DNA of 64,000 nucleotides from Pelomonas cellulosilytica (GCF_021353265.1 NZ_JAJTWU010000001.1:496001-560000); one strand, 5' to 3'. Positions 24,996 through 33,438 are shown, counted from the stretch's first letter. Made by a program: numbers and translations. The notes: generated by a model from the letters alone, not told the origin.

Positions 24996-27551
24996 TCAGG
25001 CGGTCGCTTCGGCACTGGCCTCGGCGGTCTGTTCGGCAGCGGCTTCTGCGCGCTCTTCGGGCCGCGCCGGACGGATCTGACCGCGCTCGGCGACAAAGAC
25101 GATGCGCTCGTCCGGCTGCTCGCTGTTGACGAAGGAGCGGAAGCGCTGGCGCACCGCGGGCGTCTCGACGGCCGTCTTCCATTCGCACTGGTAGCTGTCG
25201 ACGACCGCCTGCATCTGCGCCTCCAGCTCGCTGCCGAGGTTAAGCGAGTCGTTGACGATGACGTCCTTCAGGTAGTCGAGCCCGCCTTCCAGGTTGTCGC
25301 GCCAGGTGCTGGTGCGTTGAAGCCGGTCGGCCGTGCGCACATAGAACATCAGAAAGCGGTCGATGAGCTGGATCAGCCGCTCCTTGCTGAGGTCGCTGGC
25401 GATCAGCTCGGCATGGCGCGGCTTCATGCCGCCATTGCCGCAGACGTAGAGGTTCCAGCCCTTGTCGGTGGCGATGATGCCGACGTCTTTGCCCTGCGCC
25501 TCGGCGCATTCGCGGGTGCAGCCCGACACGCCGAACTTGATCTTGTGCGGCGCGCGCAGGCCTTTGTAGCGGTTCTCGATCTCGACGGCCAGGCCCACCG
25601 AATCGTCCACGCCATAACGGCACCATGTGCTGCCCACGCAGCTCTTCACCGTGCGTAGCGATTTGCCGTAGGCATGGCCGCTCTCGAAGCCGGCGGCGAT
25701 CAGCTCCTCCCAGATCAGCGGCAGCTGCTCGACGCGGGCGCCGAACATGTCGACGCGGGCGCCGCCGGTGATCTTCGTGTAGAGGCCGTACTTCTTTGCG
25801 ATCTGGCCGACGGCGATGAGGCCGTCGGGCGTGACCTCGCCCCCCGGCATGCGCGGGACGACGGAGTAGCTGCCGTCCTTCTGGATGTTGCCGAGGTAGT
25901 AGTCGTTGCTGTCCTGCAGCGGCGCCAGCTCGGGCTTCAGCACGAAGTCGTTCCAGCACGACGCGAAGATGCTGGCTGCTGCCGGCTTGCAGATGTCGCA
26001 GCCCAGGCCCGTGCCGTGCCGGGCCAGCAGCTCGCTGAAGGTCTTGATGCCGCCAACGCGGATCAGGTGGTACAGCTCCTGGCGCGAGTGCGGGAAGTGC
26101 TCGCAGAGATGGTTGTTGACGGCCATGCCGCGCTTGGCCATCTCCAGTTTCATGACCTGCGTGACCAGCGGCACGCAGCCGCCGCAGGTGGCGCCGGCCT
26201 TCGTGCAGGCCTTGATCTCGCCGATGGTCGTGCAGCCATCGCCCACCGCCGCGCAGACCTGGCCCTTGGTCACGTTGTTGCACGAGCACAGCTGCGCCGT
26301 GTCGGGCAGCGCATCCGGGCCGATGCCGACCTGCTTGCCGTCGCTGCTCGGCAGGATCAGGAACTCCGGCTCGGCCGGCAGCGCGATGCCATTGAGCGCG
26401 AGCTGCAGCAAGGTGCCGTACTCGCTCGCGTCGCCCACCAGCACCGCGCCGAGCAGCTTCTTGCCGTCGTCGCTGACGACGATCTTCTTGTAGACCTGCT
26501 TGCGCTCGTCCACGTACTGGTAGCTGCGGCACTTGGGCGTCTTGCCGTGCGCGTCGCCGATGCTGGCCACGTCCACGCCCATCAGCTTGAGCTTGGTGGA
26601 GAGGTCCGCGCCAGGGAACGTGGCTGCCGCATCGCCGGCGATGTGTCGTGCCGCCACGCGGGCCATCTCGTAGCCGGGGGCGACGAGGCCGAAGGTCTGC
26701 TCGTTCCAGCTCGCCACCTCGCCAATCGCGTAGACGTTGCGGTCGCTGGTGCGGCAGTGATCGTCGATGACAGCGCCGCCGCGCGGGCCTATGGCCAGCA
26801 CGCATTGCCGGGCCAGCTCGTCACGCGGGCGGATGCCGGCGGAGAACACCAGCATGTCGGTCTCCAGCCAGCTGCCGTCGGCGAACACGAGGCGGTGGCG
26901 GGCCATCGCGCCGTCGGTGATCTCCACCGTGTTGCGGCCGGTGTGCACGGTCACTCCCAGCGCCTCGATCTTCTCGCGCAGCACGCGGCCGCCGGTGTCG
27001 TCGATCTGCACGGCCATCAGCCGCGGCGCGAACTCCACGACATGCGTCTGCAGGCCCATGTCGCGCAGCGCCTTGGCGCATTCCAGCCCCAAGAGGCCGC
27101 CGCCGATGACGACGCCGCTCTTGCTGACCTTGCCGCTGGCCTGCATGCCTTCGAGGTCCTCGATAGTGCGGTAGACGTGGCAGTGCGTGCGGTCGCGGCC
27201 CGGAACCGACGGCATGAAGGGGTAGGAGCCGGTCGCCAGCACCAGCTTGTCGTAGTGCACGACCTCGCCGTCGGCCAGCGTCACGGTGTGGTCGCGGCGC
27301 TCGATAGCCACGGCTTTGGCGGCCAGGCGCAGCCTGAACGCCGGGTGCTTCTCGAAGAAGCCCGGTGGCACCAGCGACAAGTCCTCGGCCGTCTTGCCCG
27401 AGAAGAACTCCGACAGGTGGACGCGGTCGTACGCCGGGCGCGGCTCCTCGCACAGTACCGTCACCTGCACGCTCGTTGCGGCAGGCCCTTCGGCGAGAGA
27501 TTCGAGGAACTTCTGGCCCACCATTCCGTGGCCGATGAGGACGATGTGCAT
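24996..27551 (-). CDS. nirB: nitrite reductase [NAD(P)H] large subunit
   Basis: An 851-residue enzyme reducing nitrite to ammonium in the cytoplasm. The N-terminal FAD/NADH half has IGHGMVGQ and the GGGLLGLECA nucleotide-binding loop. A BFD-like [2Fe-2S] region follows, beginning at Cys422 (CSCNN) with CTKAGATCGGC. The siroheme/[4Fe-4S] site uses C638, C644, C678 and C682. The ATG at 27551 with AGGAAG upstream is the start; the open frame continues upstream without homology. First gene of the operon, under a sigma-54 promoter and a terminator-containing leader. Confidence 0.95.
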   Translation of the reverse strand: MHIVLIGHGMVGQKFLESLAEGPAATSVQVTVLCEEPRPAYDRVHLSEFFSGKTAEDLSLVPPGFFEKHPAFRLRLAAKAVAIERRDHTVTLADGEVVHYDKLVLATGSYPFMPSVPGRDRTHCHVYRTIEDLEGMQASGKVSKSGVVIGGGLLGLECAKALRDMGLQTHVVEFAPRLMAVQIDDTGGRVLREKIEALGVTVHTGRNTVEITDGAMARHRLVFADGSWLETDMLVFSAGIRPRDELARQCVLAIGPRGGAVIDDHCRTSDRNVYAIGEVASWNEQTFGLVAPGYEMARVAARHIAGDAAATFPGADLSTKLKLMGVDVASIGDAHGKTPKCRSYQYVDERKQVYKKIVVSDDGKKLLGAVLVGDASEYGTLLQLALNGIALPAEPEFLILPSSDGKQVGIGPDALPDTAQLCSCNNVTKGQVCAAVGDGCTTIGEIKACTKAGATCGGCVPLVTQVMKLEMAKRGMAVNNHLCEHFPHSRQELYHLIRVGGIKTFSELLARHGTGLGCDICKPAAASIFASCWNDFVLKPELAPLQDSNDYYLGNIQKDGSYSVVPRMPGGEVTPDGLIAVGQIAKKYGLYTKITGGARVDMFGARVEQLPLIWEELIAAGFESGHAYGKSLRTVKSCVGSTWCRYGVDDSVGLAVEIENRYKGLRAPHKIKFGVSGCTRECAEAQGKDVGIIATDKGWNLYVCGNGGMKPRHAELIASDLSKERLIQLIDRFLMFYVRTADRLQRTSTWRDNLEGGLDYLKDVIVNDSLNLGSELEAQMQAVVDSYQCEWKTAVETPAVRQRFRSFVNSEQPDERIVFVAERGQIRPARPEERAEAAAEQTAEASAEATA

Positions 27552-27610
27552 GGTCGCTTCCTGCGCTGCAGGCGCCTCATCCCATGAGCCTTGGCCCTGG
27601 GCGGAGACAC

Positions 27611-27653
27611 CAGTAAGAAGGCCCCGGGAACCTCTGCAGGTTCGGTCGGGGCC
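27611..27653 (-). terminator. terminator hairpin inside the nirB leader (attenuator)
   Basis: On the minus strand GGCCCCG (27653-27647) pairs with CGGGGCC (27626-27620). Inside it GAACCT (27643-27638) pairs with AGGTTC (27633-27628) around a GCAG loop. TTCTTACTGG follows. The hairpin lies between the predicted promoter and nirB, about 60 bases before the ATG, so it can only act on the operon's own leader. This implies conditional termination, as in ANTAR-controlled nitrate/nitrite assimilation operons. Confidence 0.65.
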
Positions 27654-27689
27654 GGTCAATGGGAGTCGCCGCCATTGGCGAGAAATCGG

Positions 27690-27708
27690 AGGGCTGTTGG
27701 TCAGCCCT
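27690..27708 (-). promoter_or_regulatory. 5'-proximal leader hairpin of nirB
   Basis: AGGGCTG and CAGCCCT form a perfect 7-pair stem with a 5-base loop, only a few bases after the predicted start of transcription. A second small hairpin (CGCC/GGCG, 27670-27680) lies between it and the attenuator. Together they are a candidate binding region for an antiterminator such as NasT. The loops do not match the ANTAR hexaloop rule clearly. Confidence 0.45.
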
Positions 27709-27721
27709 GCGTACCCGTTGT

Positions 27722-27738
27722 TGCAAGACGCATGCCTG
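27722..27738 (-). promoter_or_regulatory. sigma-54 promoter of the nirB operon (predicted)
   Basis: Read on the minus strand: CAGGCATGCGTCTTGCA. GG and GC are separated by 10 bases, the -12 part TTGCA is perfect, and GGCATG resembles the glnA element. The start point would be near 27711, giving a leader of about 160 bases before nirB. Confidence 0.7.
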
Positions 27739-27789
27739 GCTGCGTCCTCAGCGGCGCTCCTGCGGGGCGGCCGCTGGACGCTGATCGCA

Positions 27790-27806
27790 GGCACTGAGCT
27801 GGTGCG
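27790..27806 (-). promoter_or_regulatory. NtrC-binding site upstream of nirB (predicted)
   Basis: On the minus strand CGCACCAGCTCAGTGCC carries GCAC and GTGC half-sites with 7 bases between them, as in TGCACC-N5-GGTGCA. Its centre is about 87 bases upstream of the predicted start point, the same layout as for glnA. Confidence 0.6.
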
Positions 27807-27993
27807 CCGTGATGCACCGTCGCAAGGCGGTTTGCCCTGCCGGCGGGCCAGACTGAGGCTCGCCCCCTCCATTCGGCCAACTGGCCGAAGCCCGGCGCGC
27901 TGCTGCGCGTCTACATCGCGCTGGCCGTTCCGCCATTGCCCGAATTACTGCCCCAAGCCTGTCCCCCACGCCCGATGTCTGTGACACCGCCGG

Positions 27994-28325
27994 CTTGCGA
28001 GCCTGTGGCTTCGGCTGGCTCTGCGGGGGGCCGCTTGGGCTGTGCTCAGTTCATCGCCCGTGCAGGCGCAGGCGCTGCTGCAGGTGCAGCGCATCGACCA
28101 CGCCGAGTAGCAGGCCCAGGCTGGCTGGGTCCCGCAGGCCTTGCCCGACGACTGGGGCGCGCGTGGCATGCCCCCGGCCGGGGACGGGCCGCTATCGCAT
28201 GACGCTGACGCTGCCATCGGCCGGCGCCGAGGCTGGTCCGTGGCTGCTTTGGTCGGCGCGGTTCCCGCTGCATCACCGGGTCTGGCTCAATGGGGAGCTC
28301 GCCAGAGACACGCTCGGCGTGGCGG
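27994..28325 (+). pseudogene. relic of a sensor histidine kinase N-terminus
   Basis: Pieces in two frames read as the start of an exported sensor domain. A hydrophobic leader LRLALRGAAWAVLSSSPVQA is followed by ALLQVQRIDHAE, a TAG stop at 28108-28110, then AGWVPQALPDDWGARGMPP. After a frameshift near 28165 comes GRYRMTLTLPSAG and PLHHRVWLNGELARDTL. The pattern WxxxxLPDDWGxRG...GRYR...WLNG recalls the 7TMR-DISMED2 sensor domains of betaproteobacterial kinases. No usable start codon remains, and everything after the sensor start is missing. Confidence 0.5.
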
Positions 28326-28330
28326 ACGGC

Positions 28331-28501
28331 CCGCTGGCGTCGGGCGGACCCAGGTCCAGCAGCGCGAGGCGCGTGCTGCCGTCCAGGCGCGCCAGCGCCT
28401 GGGCGAGGCTCGCGGCCTGCAGCACCCGGAAAGCGCGCCTCGATGAGCCCGGCGAGCGCCTCGGCGAGCAGGCGGTGGTCGTCGACGAGCAGCAGCTTCA
28501 T
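28331..28501 (-). pseudogene. relic of a response-regulator receiver domain
   Basis: [20 protein letters not shown] at the ATG at 28501 is a textbook receiver start with the acidic pair. After one frameshift near 28430 the reading continues as VLQAASLAQALARLDGST and LALLDLGPPDASG, where LLDLGxPDxSG is the phosphorylation-site region. Beyond 28331 similarity stops at the junction with the convergent kinase relic. The rest of the receiver and the output domain are lost. Confidence 0.65.
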
Positions 28502-29457
28502 GCTGCCGGCGCCCGGTCCAGCCAGACCTCCAGGCCTTGTGCGTTCAGCTCCGCATCCATTGCCAGCCAGTCAGCCGCGTCGGCGTCCGCCGGATGGCCG
28601 TGGACGCGCAGTCGCGCCAGGTAGCCGTCCAGCAGGCCGGCCTTCAGGCGTTCATGCCGGTCCGGCGCATCGCGCAGCTGCCGAGCCAGCGCCACCATGT
28701 CGTCCACCTCGTCGAGCATCAGCGCGGCTAGGCGGCGCACCTCGTCCACCGAGCCGCCGATGCGGCCGTAATGCGTGACCTGCATCGCCACCGGCTCGGC
28801 GGCCAGCAGCCGCGCGACGGTGGCCTTCAGCGCGTCGGGGTCGAACTGCACCGGCGTGCTGGTGGGCAGGATCCACGCGCGGCCGTCCACATCGAACACG
28901 CGGTAGGACAGGCCGAAGGTGTCGCCCGTGAACCAACTGCGGCTGGCCTCGTCCCAGATCGCATGGTGGTGGCGGGCGTGGCCCGGCGTGTCGATGAGCC
29001 GCAGCGGCCGGCCGGCGAGGTGGATGACCTGGTCATCGTGGCTGGCCTCGGCGCGTTCGGCCGGCACAGGCACCAGCTTGCCGTAGCTGCGCTGCATCTC
29101 GGCGTCGCCGTAGACCGTCAGCGCGCTGAGCCACAGCGCCTTCGGGTCCACCATGTGGCGCAGGCCGCGCGGGTGGACGAGCGCGCGGGCGTTGGGCAGC
29201 GCCTCCATCAGCAGGCCCACGCCGCCGGCATGGTCCAGGTGCACATGCGTCGGGATGACCCAGTCCACCGCGTTGCGCGCCACGCCCAGCGTGTCCAGTG
29301 CCGCCAGCAGCCGCGGTACGGCATGGTTGGTGCCGGTGTCGATGAAGGCGGCGCGGCCGTCCTCGATCATCAGGTAGGCCGCGTCGAAGCGCGGGCGCTG
29401 GAAACCGGTGTCGATGGCGTAGAGGCCGTGGCCGAGGTCGTCGATGAAATCAGGCAT
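28498..29457 (-). CDS. MBL-fold metallo-hydrolase
   Basis: A 319-residue metallo-beta-lactamase fold protein. [10 protein letters not shown] is the HxHxDH metal motif, [11 protein letters not shown] and WFTGDTFG provide further metal ligands, and THYGRIGG near residue 220 the last His. The substrate is unknown; sequence layout resembles glyoxalase II-like hydrolases. The ATG at 29457 ([11 protein letters not shown]) is preferred over an upstream GTG. Its 3' end overlaps the start of the receiver relic by 4 bases. Confidence 0.85.
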   Translation of the reverse strand: MPDFIDDLGHGLYAIDTGFQRPRFDAAYLMIEDGRAAFIDTGTNHAVPRLLAALDTLGVARNAVDWVIPTHVHLDHAGGVGLLMEALPNARALVHPRGLRHMVDPKALWLSALTVYGDAEMQRSYGKLVPVPAERAEASHDDQVIHLAGRPLRLIDTPGHARHHHAIWDEASRSWFTGDTFGLSYRVFDVDGRAWILPTSTPVQFDPDALKATVARLLAAEPVAMQVTHYGRIGGSVDEVRRLAALMLDEVDDMVALARQLRDAPDRHERLKAGLLDGYLARLRVHGHPADADAADWLAMDAELNAQGLEVWLDRAPAA

Positions 29458-29522
29458 GGAGGAGGGCAGCTGCAGGTGGCTTTCTAGAATCACCCGTCAC
29501 GATTGTCCCAGGGAGAAATGCG

Positions 29523-30059
29523 GTGCCGGTTCACGAGATCCTGAAGATGGGCGACCCGAGGCTGTTGCGTGTCGCGCAGCCCGTCACCGAGTTCGGCACG
29601 CCGGCGCTTAAGGCCCTGATCGCCGACATGTTCGAGACGATGGCCGCCGCCAGCGGCGCCGGCCTGGCCGCGCCGCAGATCGGCGTCGACCTGCGACTGG
29701 TGATCTTCGGCTACACGAAGAACGTGCGTTATCCCGACGCGCCGCCTGTGCCGCCGACCGTGCTGATCAACCCGGTCATCGAGGTGCTCGACGGCGGTCG
29801 CACCGAGGGCTGGGAAGGCTGCCTGTCGGTTCCCGGCCTGCGTGGCGTCGTCGAGCGCGACGAGCGCATCCGCTACATCGGCTTCGATGCCGACGGCCAG
29901 CCCATCGATCGCATTGCCGACGGCTTCCACGCGCGCGTCGTGCAGCACGAGTGCGACCACCTCGACGGCATCCTCTACCCGATGCGCGTGCGCGACTTCA
30001 CCCGTTTCGGCTACACGTCGGTGCTGTTCCCCGAGCTGGACCCGGCGGCCGACGATTGA
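29523..30059 (+). CDS. def: peptide deformylase
   Basis: A 178-residue metalloenzyme removing the formyl group from nascent proteins. All three motifs are present: [10 protein letters not shown] at 45-54, EGCLSVPG with the metal ligand Cys100, and QHECDHLDG with H142, E143 and H146. The start is GTG at 29523 ([15 protein letters not shown]); the nearby ATG at 29518 is in another frame. It is not next to fmt, so it may be an additional deformylase. It is divergent from the MBL hydrolase gene. Confidence 0.93.
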   Translation: MPVHEILKMGDPRLLRVAQPVTEFGTPALKALIADMFETMAAASGAGLAAPQIGVDLRLVIFGYTKNVRYPDAPPVPPTVLINPVIEVLDGGRTEGWEGCLSVPGLRGVVERDERIRYIGFDADGQPIDRIADGFHARVVQHECDHLDGILYPMRVRDFTRFGYTSVLFPELDPAADD

Positions 30060-30076
30060 CTTGCAAAACTTGTAAG

Positions 30077-30090
30077 CGCGGTGCACCGCG
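30077..30090. repeat. 14-base perfect palindrome upstream of the FecR/DUF6600 gene
   Basis: CGCGGTGCACCGCG is self-complementary without a loop. It lies between def and the next gene, 46 bases before the ATG. It could be an operator or merely GC-rich chance. Confidence 0.35.
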
Positions 30091-30135
30091 GGCCGCTCCC
30101 GCCCGTTGCCGTATGACGCAAAGGAGCAGGGGCTC

Positions 30136-32040
30136 ATGACCACACCGTCCAACGCAACCAGGCTCGTCCTGACCCGCAGCCGCTGGCGCATCCTGGCGAT
30201 GGCGCTGCTCGTGTCCCTCGTGCCCGCAGCCAAGGCACAGGACGCCGACCGCGACCCACCGACACGCGCTGCGCGGGTCGTCGACGTCATCGGTGATGCC
30301 TGGCTGTTTGACCACGAAACACGCGAGTGGGTGCGGGTCGCGCGCAACCAGACGGTGGGCGAGGGCGACCGATTGCGCACCGACGAGCGCGGGCGCATGA
30401 GCCTGCGCGTGGGCTCCACGACCATCTGGGTCGACGAGCGCAGCGACCTCGAGTTCAGTCAGCTCGACGAGGGCCAGACGCTGCTGCAGATCGACCGCGG
30501 CGACGTTGCCGTGCGGCTGCGCAGCGCCGAGAACGCCGCCGAGACGCGGCTGCGCACCCGTGAAGGCACGGCGCAGCCGGAGCGCGAGGGGCTCTACCGC
30601 GTTGAACAACTGGACCGCGGCAGCAAGGCCTATGTATTTCAGGGGCGGTTGCGCTTCGAGTGGGCGCGCGCGGCGGCGCCGGTGGTGCTGGGCACGGGCG
30701 AGCAGGTGGAGTTCTGGTGGCCCGATGGCCCGCGCGCCGAACGCGGCCCGCTGTACAGCGACGGCTTCGGCGACTGGGTGCTGGCCGCCAGCCGTGATGA
30801 GGCCGACCGGCCCGTCGCGCGCTACGTGTCACCCGAGATGACGGGCGCAGAGGACCTGGACCGTTATGGCCGCTGGGAGACGGCGCCCGACTACGGCACG
30901 GTGTGGATCCCGACCACCGTCATCGCCGCCGACTGGGCGCCGTACCGCTACGGTCACTGGGCCTGGTCGCGTCTGTGGGGGTGGACCTGGGTGGACGATG
31001 CGCCGTGGGGCTTCGCGCCCTTCCACTATGGCCGCTGGGTCAGCTGGCGGGGCCGCTGGTGCTGGGCGCCGGGGGCCTATGTGCACCGGCCCGTCTATGC
31101 GCCGGCGCTGGTGGGCTGGGTGGGCGGCGGCTCGGTGAGCGTCAGCGTCACCATCGGCAACCGCCCGCCACCGCCGCGCTTCGGCTGGTATCCGCTCGCG
31201 CCGCGCGAGGTTTATGTGCCGGCCTACCGCCATTCGCCGCGCTACGAGCACCGCGTCAACGACCCGCGTGACCTGCGCGACCCGGTGACGGTGCAGCGCC
31301 CGCACCGCTACCGCGATTTGCCGTCAGCCGTGAGCACGCTGCCTTCCCCCGGCGCGCCCATCCAGGCTTTGCCCGTGCGCGGCCCCGACCACAAGGCCGA
31401 GCCCTGGGTGCGCCCGCTGCCCGTCGCACCTGGCCGCGGCGAGCTGGGGGCGGTGCTGCCGACGGCGCCGACTCGGCCCCGTGAGGTCGATGCGCCGCGG
31501 CCGCGCGAGCGGGATCGCGAGCCGGGCTCGGGCTGGCGCAGCGACAGCCAGTTCCCCGCGCGCCGCGACACGCCGCGCCCGCCGGAAATGGCCCAGCCGC
31601 TGCCGGCCCAACCGGCGCTCGTGCCTCAGCCCCAACCTCAGCCGCAGCGGCCGGCCTTTGAGCCGCCGCGCGGTGGCGACAACGTGCCGTGGCGCGCGCA
31701 GCCGTCGCCGCGTGACGATCGCCGAGATGAGCGTCGGGACGACCGCCGGGAGGAGCGCCGCGACGAACCCCGCCGCCCGCCTCAGGCCGTCATGCCGCAG
31801 ACCGAGCCGCCGCGCGCGATGCCCATGCCCGAGCAGCGCCCGCCGGCGGTGATGGAGCAGCCTCGCCGCGTGGAGATGCCGACCCGCCCGGCGGCGATGC
31901 CCGAGCCGCCGCGCGTGCAGGCACCGGCGCCGCAGCCGCAGCCGCAGCCACCCCAACGTGCAGGCAACGATGGTGGGCCTCGTGGTGGCAAGCAGGACGG
32001 CCCCACGCGGGACCCGCGCCTGCGTCATGACGATCGTTGA
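30136..32040 (+). CDS. exported FecR/DUF6600 domain protein with Pro/Arg-rich tail
   Basis: A 634-residue protein. A signal peptide ends near PAAKAQD, then a FecR-like domain (about 50-190) carries GEGDRLRTDERGR and TTIWVDERSDLEF. A Trp/Tyr-rich DUF6600-like block (about 250-350) follows, with WAPYRYGHWAWS and APFHYGRWV. The last 250 residues are dominated by Pro, Arg, Gln and Glu and look disordered. AAGGAGCAGG precedes the ATG. FecR-like domains normally belong to cell-surface signalling; no sigma/anti-sigma partner lies beside it. A perfect palindrome sits at 30077-30090 upstream. Confidence 0.75.
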   Translation: MTTPSNATRLVLTRSRWRILAMALLVSLVPAAKAQDADRDPPTRAARVVDVIGDAWLFDHETREWVRVARNQTVGEGDRLRTDERGRMSLRVGSTTIWVDERSDLEFSQLDEGQTLLQIDRGDVAVRLRSAENAAETRLRTREGTAQPEREGLYRVEQLDRGSKAYVFQGRLRFEWARAAAPVVLGTGEQVEFWWPDGPRAERGPLYSDGFGDWVLAASRDEADRPVARYVSPEMTGAEDLDRYGRWETAPDYGTVWIPTTVIAADWAPYRYGHWAWSRLWGWTWVDDAPWGFAPFHYGRWVSWRGRWCWAPGAYVHRPVYAPALVGWVGGGSVSVSVTIGNRPPPPRFGWYPLAPREVYVPAYRHSPRYEHRVNDPRDLRDPVTVQRPHRYRDLPSAVSTLPSPGAPIQALPVRGPDHKAEPWVRPLPVAPGRGELGAVLPTAPTRPREVDAPRPRERDREPGSGWRSDSQFPARRDTPRPPEMAQPLPAQPALVPQPQPQPQRPAFEPPRGGDNVPWRAQPSPRDDRRDERRDDRREERRDEPRRPPQAVMPQTEPPRAMPMPEQRPPAVMEQPRRVEMPTRPAAMPEPPRVQAPAPQPQPQPPQRAGNDGGPRGGKQDGPTRDPRLRHDDR

Positions 32041-32050
32041 GTAACGCCAG

Positions 32051-32695
32051 TCAGAGCAGCGGTTTCAGCGCCGGCCAGACGTTGTCCAGCATCTGAGGAT
32101 GGGCCTTGGCCAGCGGGTGGATGCGGTCGGGCTGGAACCAGTCCATCGCGTCCGGCCGGTCGGCCACGCCCTTGAGTAGGAAGGGCACCAGCGTCGCCCG
32201 GGCGTCCTGGGCCACGGCGCTGAAGACGCCCTCGAAGTCGCTCGCATAGCGAGCTCCGTAGTTGGGCGGCACCTGCATGCCGACGACGATGATCTTGGCG
32301 CCAGCCTCCTGGGCTGCTCGGGCCATCGCCATCAGGTTGTCGCGCGTGCTGGCCAGCGGCAGGCCGCGCAGTGCGTCGTTGCCCCCCAGCTCCAGGATGA
32401 CAATGGCCGGCTTGTGCATGCGCAACGCGGCCGGCAGACGGCTGCGGCCGCCGGCGGTCGTGTCGCCGCTGATGCTGGCGTTGACGACGCGGTGCGGCTT
32501 CTTCTGCGCGGCCAGGCGTGCCTGCAGCAGCGCCACCCAGCCGTCTCCGGCTTTCAGGCCGTACTCGGCTGACAGGCTGTCGCCGACGACGAGGATGACC
32601 GGCGTCCCGGCGGCCGCGAACGCCCCTGACGACCAGCCGGCCAGCACCCCCAGGCTACAGTGCGCCAACACCTTCCGCCGCTGCAGTCCCGACAT
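32051..32695 (-). CDS. tesA: arylesterase / multifunctional acyl-CoA thioesterase I (SGNH hydrolase)
   Basis: A 214-residue SGNH hydrolase. The N-terminus has twin Arg (LQRRKVLAHC) and a hydrophobic stretch, so export is likely. GDSLSAEYG carries Ser40, GDTTAGG is block II, LGGND block III, and DRIHP supplies Asp190 and His193. TesA enzymes hydrolyse thioesters and aryl esters in the periplasm. The start codon overlaps that of the divergent ABC gene in a shared CATG. Confidence 0.88.
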   Translation of the reverse strand: MSGLQRRKVLAHCSLGVLAGWSSGAFAAAGTPVILVVGDSLSAEYGLKAGDGWVALLQARLAAQKKPHRVVNASISGDTTAGGRSRLPAALRMHKPAIVILELGGNDALRGLPLASTRDNLMAMARAAQEAGAKIIVVGMQVPPNYGARYASDFEGVFSAVAQDARATLVPFLLKGVADRPDAMDWFQPDRIHPLAKAHPQMLDNVWPALKPLL

Positions 32696-33365
32696 GCCCG
32701 AAGCCCTTGTTCAAGTTGATCAGATCACCAAGCGCGTCCGAGACGCCACCGGGGAGCTGACCATTCTGCATGACATCAGTTTCGAGCTGACCGCGCGGGA
32801 ATCGGTCGCCATCGTCGGCGCCTCGGGCTCGGGCAAGAGCACCTTGCTGGCCATCCTCGCGGGCCTGGACGTGCCCAGCGATGGCACCGTCAGGCTGCGC
32901 GGCGAGGATCTCTTCACACTGGACGAGGACGCTCGCGCGGCAGTGCGGGCGCGCGAACTGGGCTTCGTGTTCCAGAGCTTCCAGCTGCTGCCCAACCTGA
33001 CGGCGCTGGAGAACGTCATGCTGCCGCTGGAGCTGCGTGGCGAGCGCGAGGCCCGCGAGCAGGCCGCCGCCATGCTGGCGCGAGTGGGGCTGGCCGAACG
33101 GCTGGGCCACTACCCGCGCGTGCTGTCGGGGGGGGAGCAGCAGCGCGTGGCGCTCGCGCGTGCCTTCGTACAGCGGCCTGCGCTGTTGCTGGCCGACGAG
33201 CCGACCGGCAGCCTCGACTTCGCGACCGGCGCCGCCGTGATGGAGTTGATGTTCGAGCTCAACCGCGAGGCCGGTACGACGCTGGTGCTCGTCACGCATG
33301 ACCGCGAGATCGCCGCGCGCTGCGAGCGTCAGCTGCGCATCGAAGCCGGCCGGCTGGCTGTGTAG
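32694..33365 (+). CDS. ABC transporter ATP-binding protein, YbbA/LolD-like
   Basis: A 223-residue ATPase. Walker A GASGSGKST is at 42-50, the Q-loop FQSFQLLPNLTALENV follows, then LSGGEQQRVALARA, Walker B LLLADEPTGSLD and the switch HD pair in THDRE. This matches the YbbA/MacB/LolD group that works with long FtsX-like permeases. No permease gene follows; the next gene is a convergent isomerase. Divergence from tesA mirrors the ybbA-tesA pairing of enterobacteria. Confidence 0.9.
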   Translation: MPEALVQVDQITKRVRDATGELTILHDISFELTARESVAIVGASGSGKSTLLAILAGLDVPSDGTVRLRGEDLFTLDEDARAAVRARELGFVFQSFQLLPNLTALENVMLPLELRGEREAREQAAAMLARVGLAERLGHYPRVLSGGEQQRVALARAFVQRPALLLADEPTGSLDFATGAAVMELMFELNREAGTTLVLVTHDREIAARCERQLRIEAGRLAV

Positions 33366-33410
33366 CCGGATTTCGCGGGGCCGGCCCGCCCGCGAAACAT
33401 CCGGGCCGGA

Positions 33411-33438
33411 AACGAAAAAGCCCGCCGGAAGGGCGGGC
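33411..33438 (-). terminator. intrinsic terminator of the msrB-yciB-bolA-ppi operon
   Basis: On the minus strand GCCCGCC and GGCGGGC (33438-33432 and 33426-33420) form a GC stem with a short loop, followed by CTTTTTCGTT. It lies 30 bases after the isomerase stop. Confidence 0.8.

Noticed and set aside
25674-27587. Long plus-strand open frame antisense to nirB
   Set aside because: Composition is dominated by Ala, Val, Arg and Gln, as expected for the antisense frame of a GC-rich gene; nirB has all catalytic motifs in frame.
27690-27708. Calling the nirB leader a proven ANTAR-binding RNA
   Set aside because: The loop is 5 (or 7) bases and lacks the expected A1/G4 hexaloop pattern, so only an unspecified antitermination element is claimed.
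33371-33397. TTTCGCGGG/CCCGCGAAA hairpin as terminator of the ABC gene
   Set aside because: The stem is perfect, but no T-run follows on the plus strand, so intrinsic termination is unlikely.
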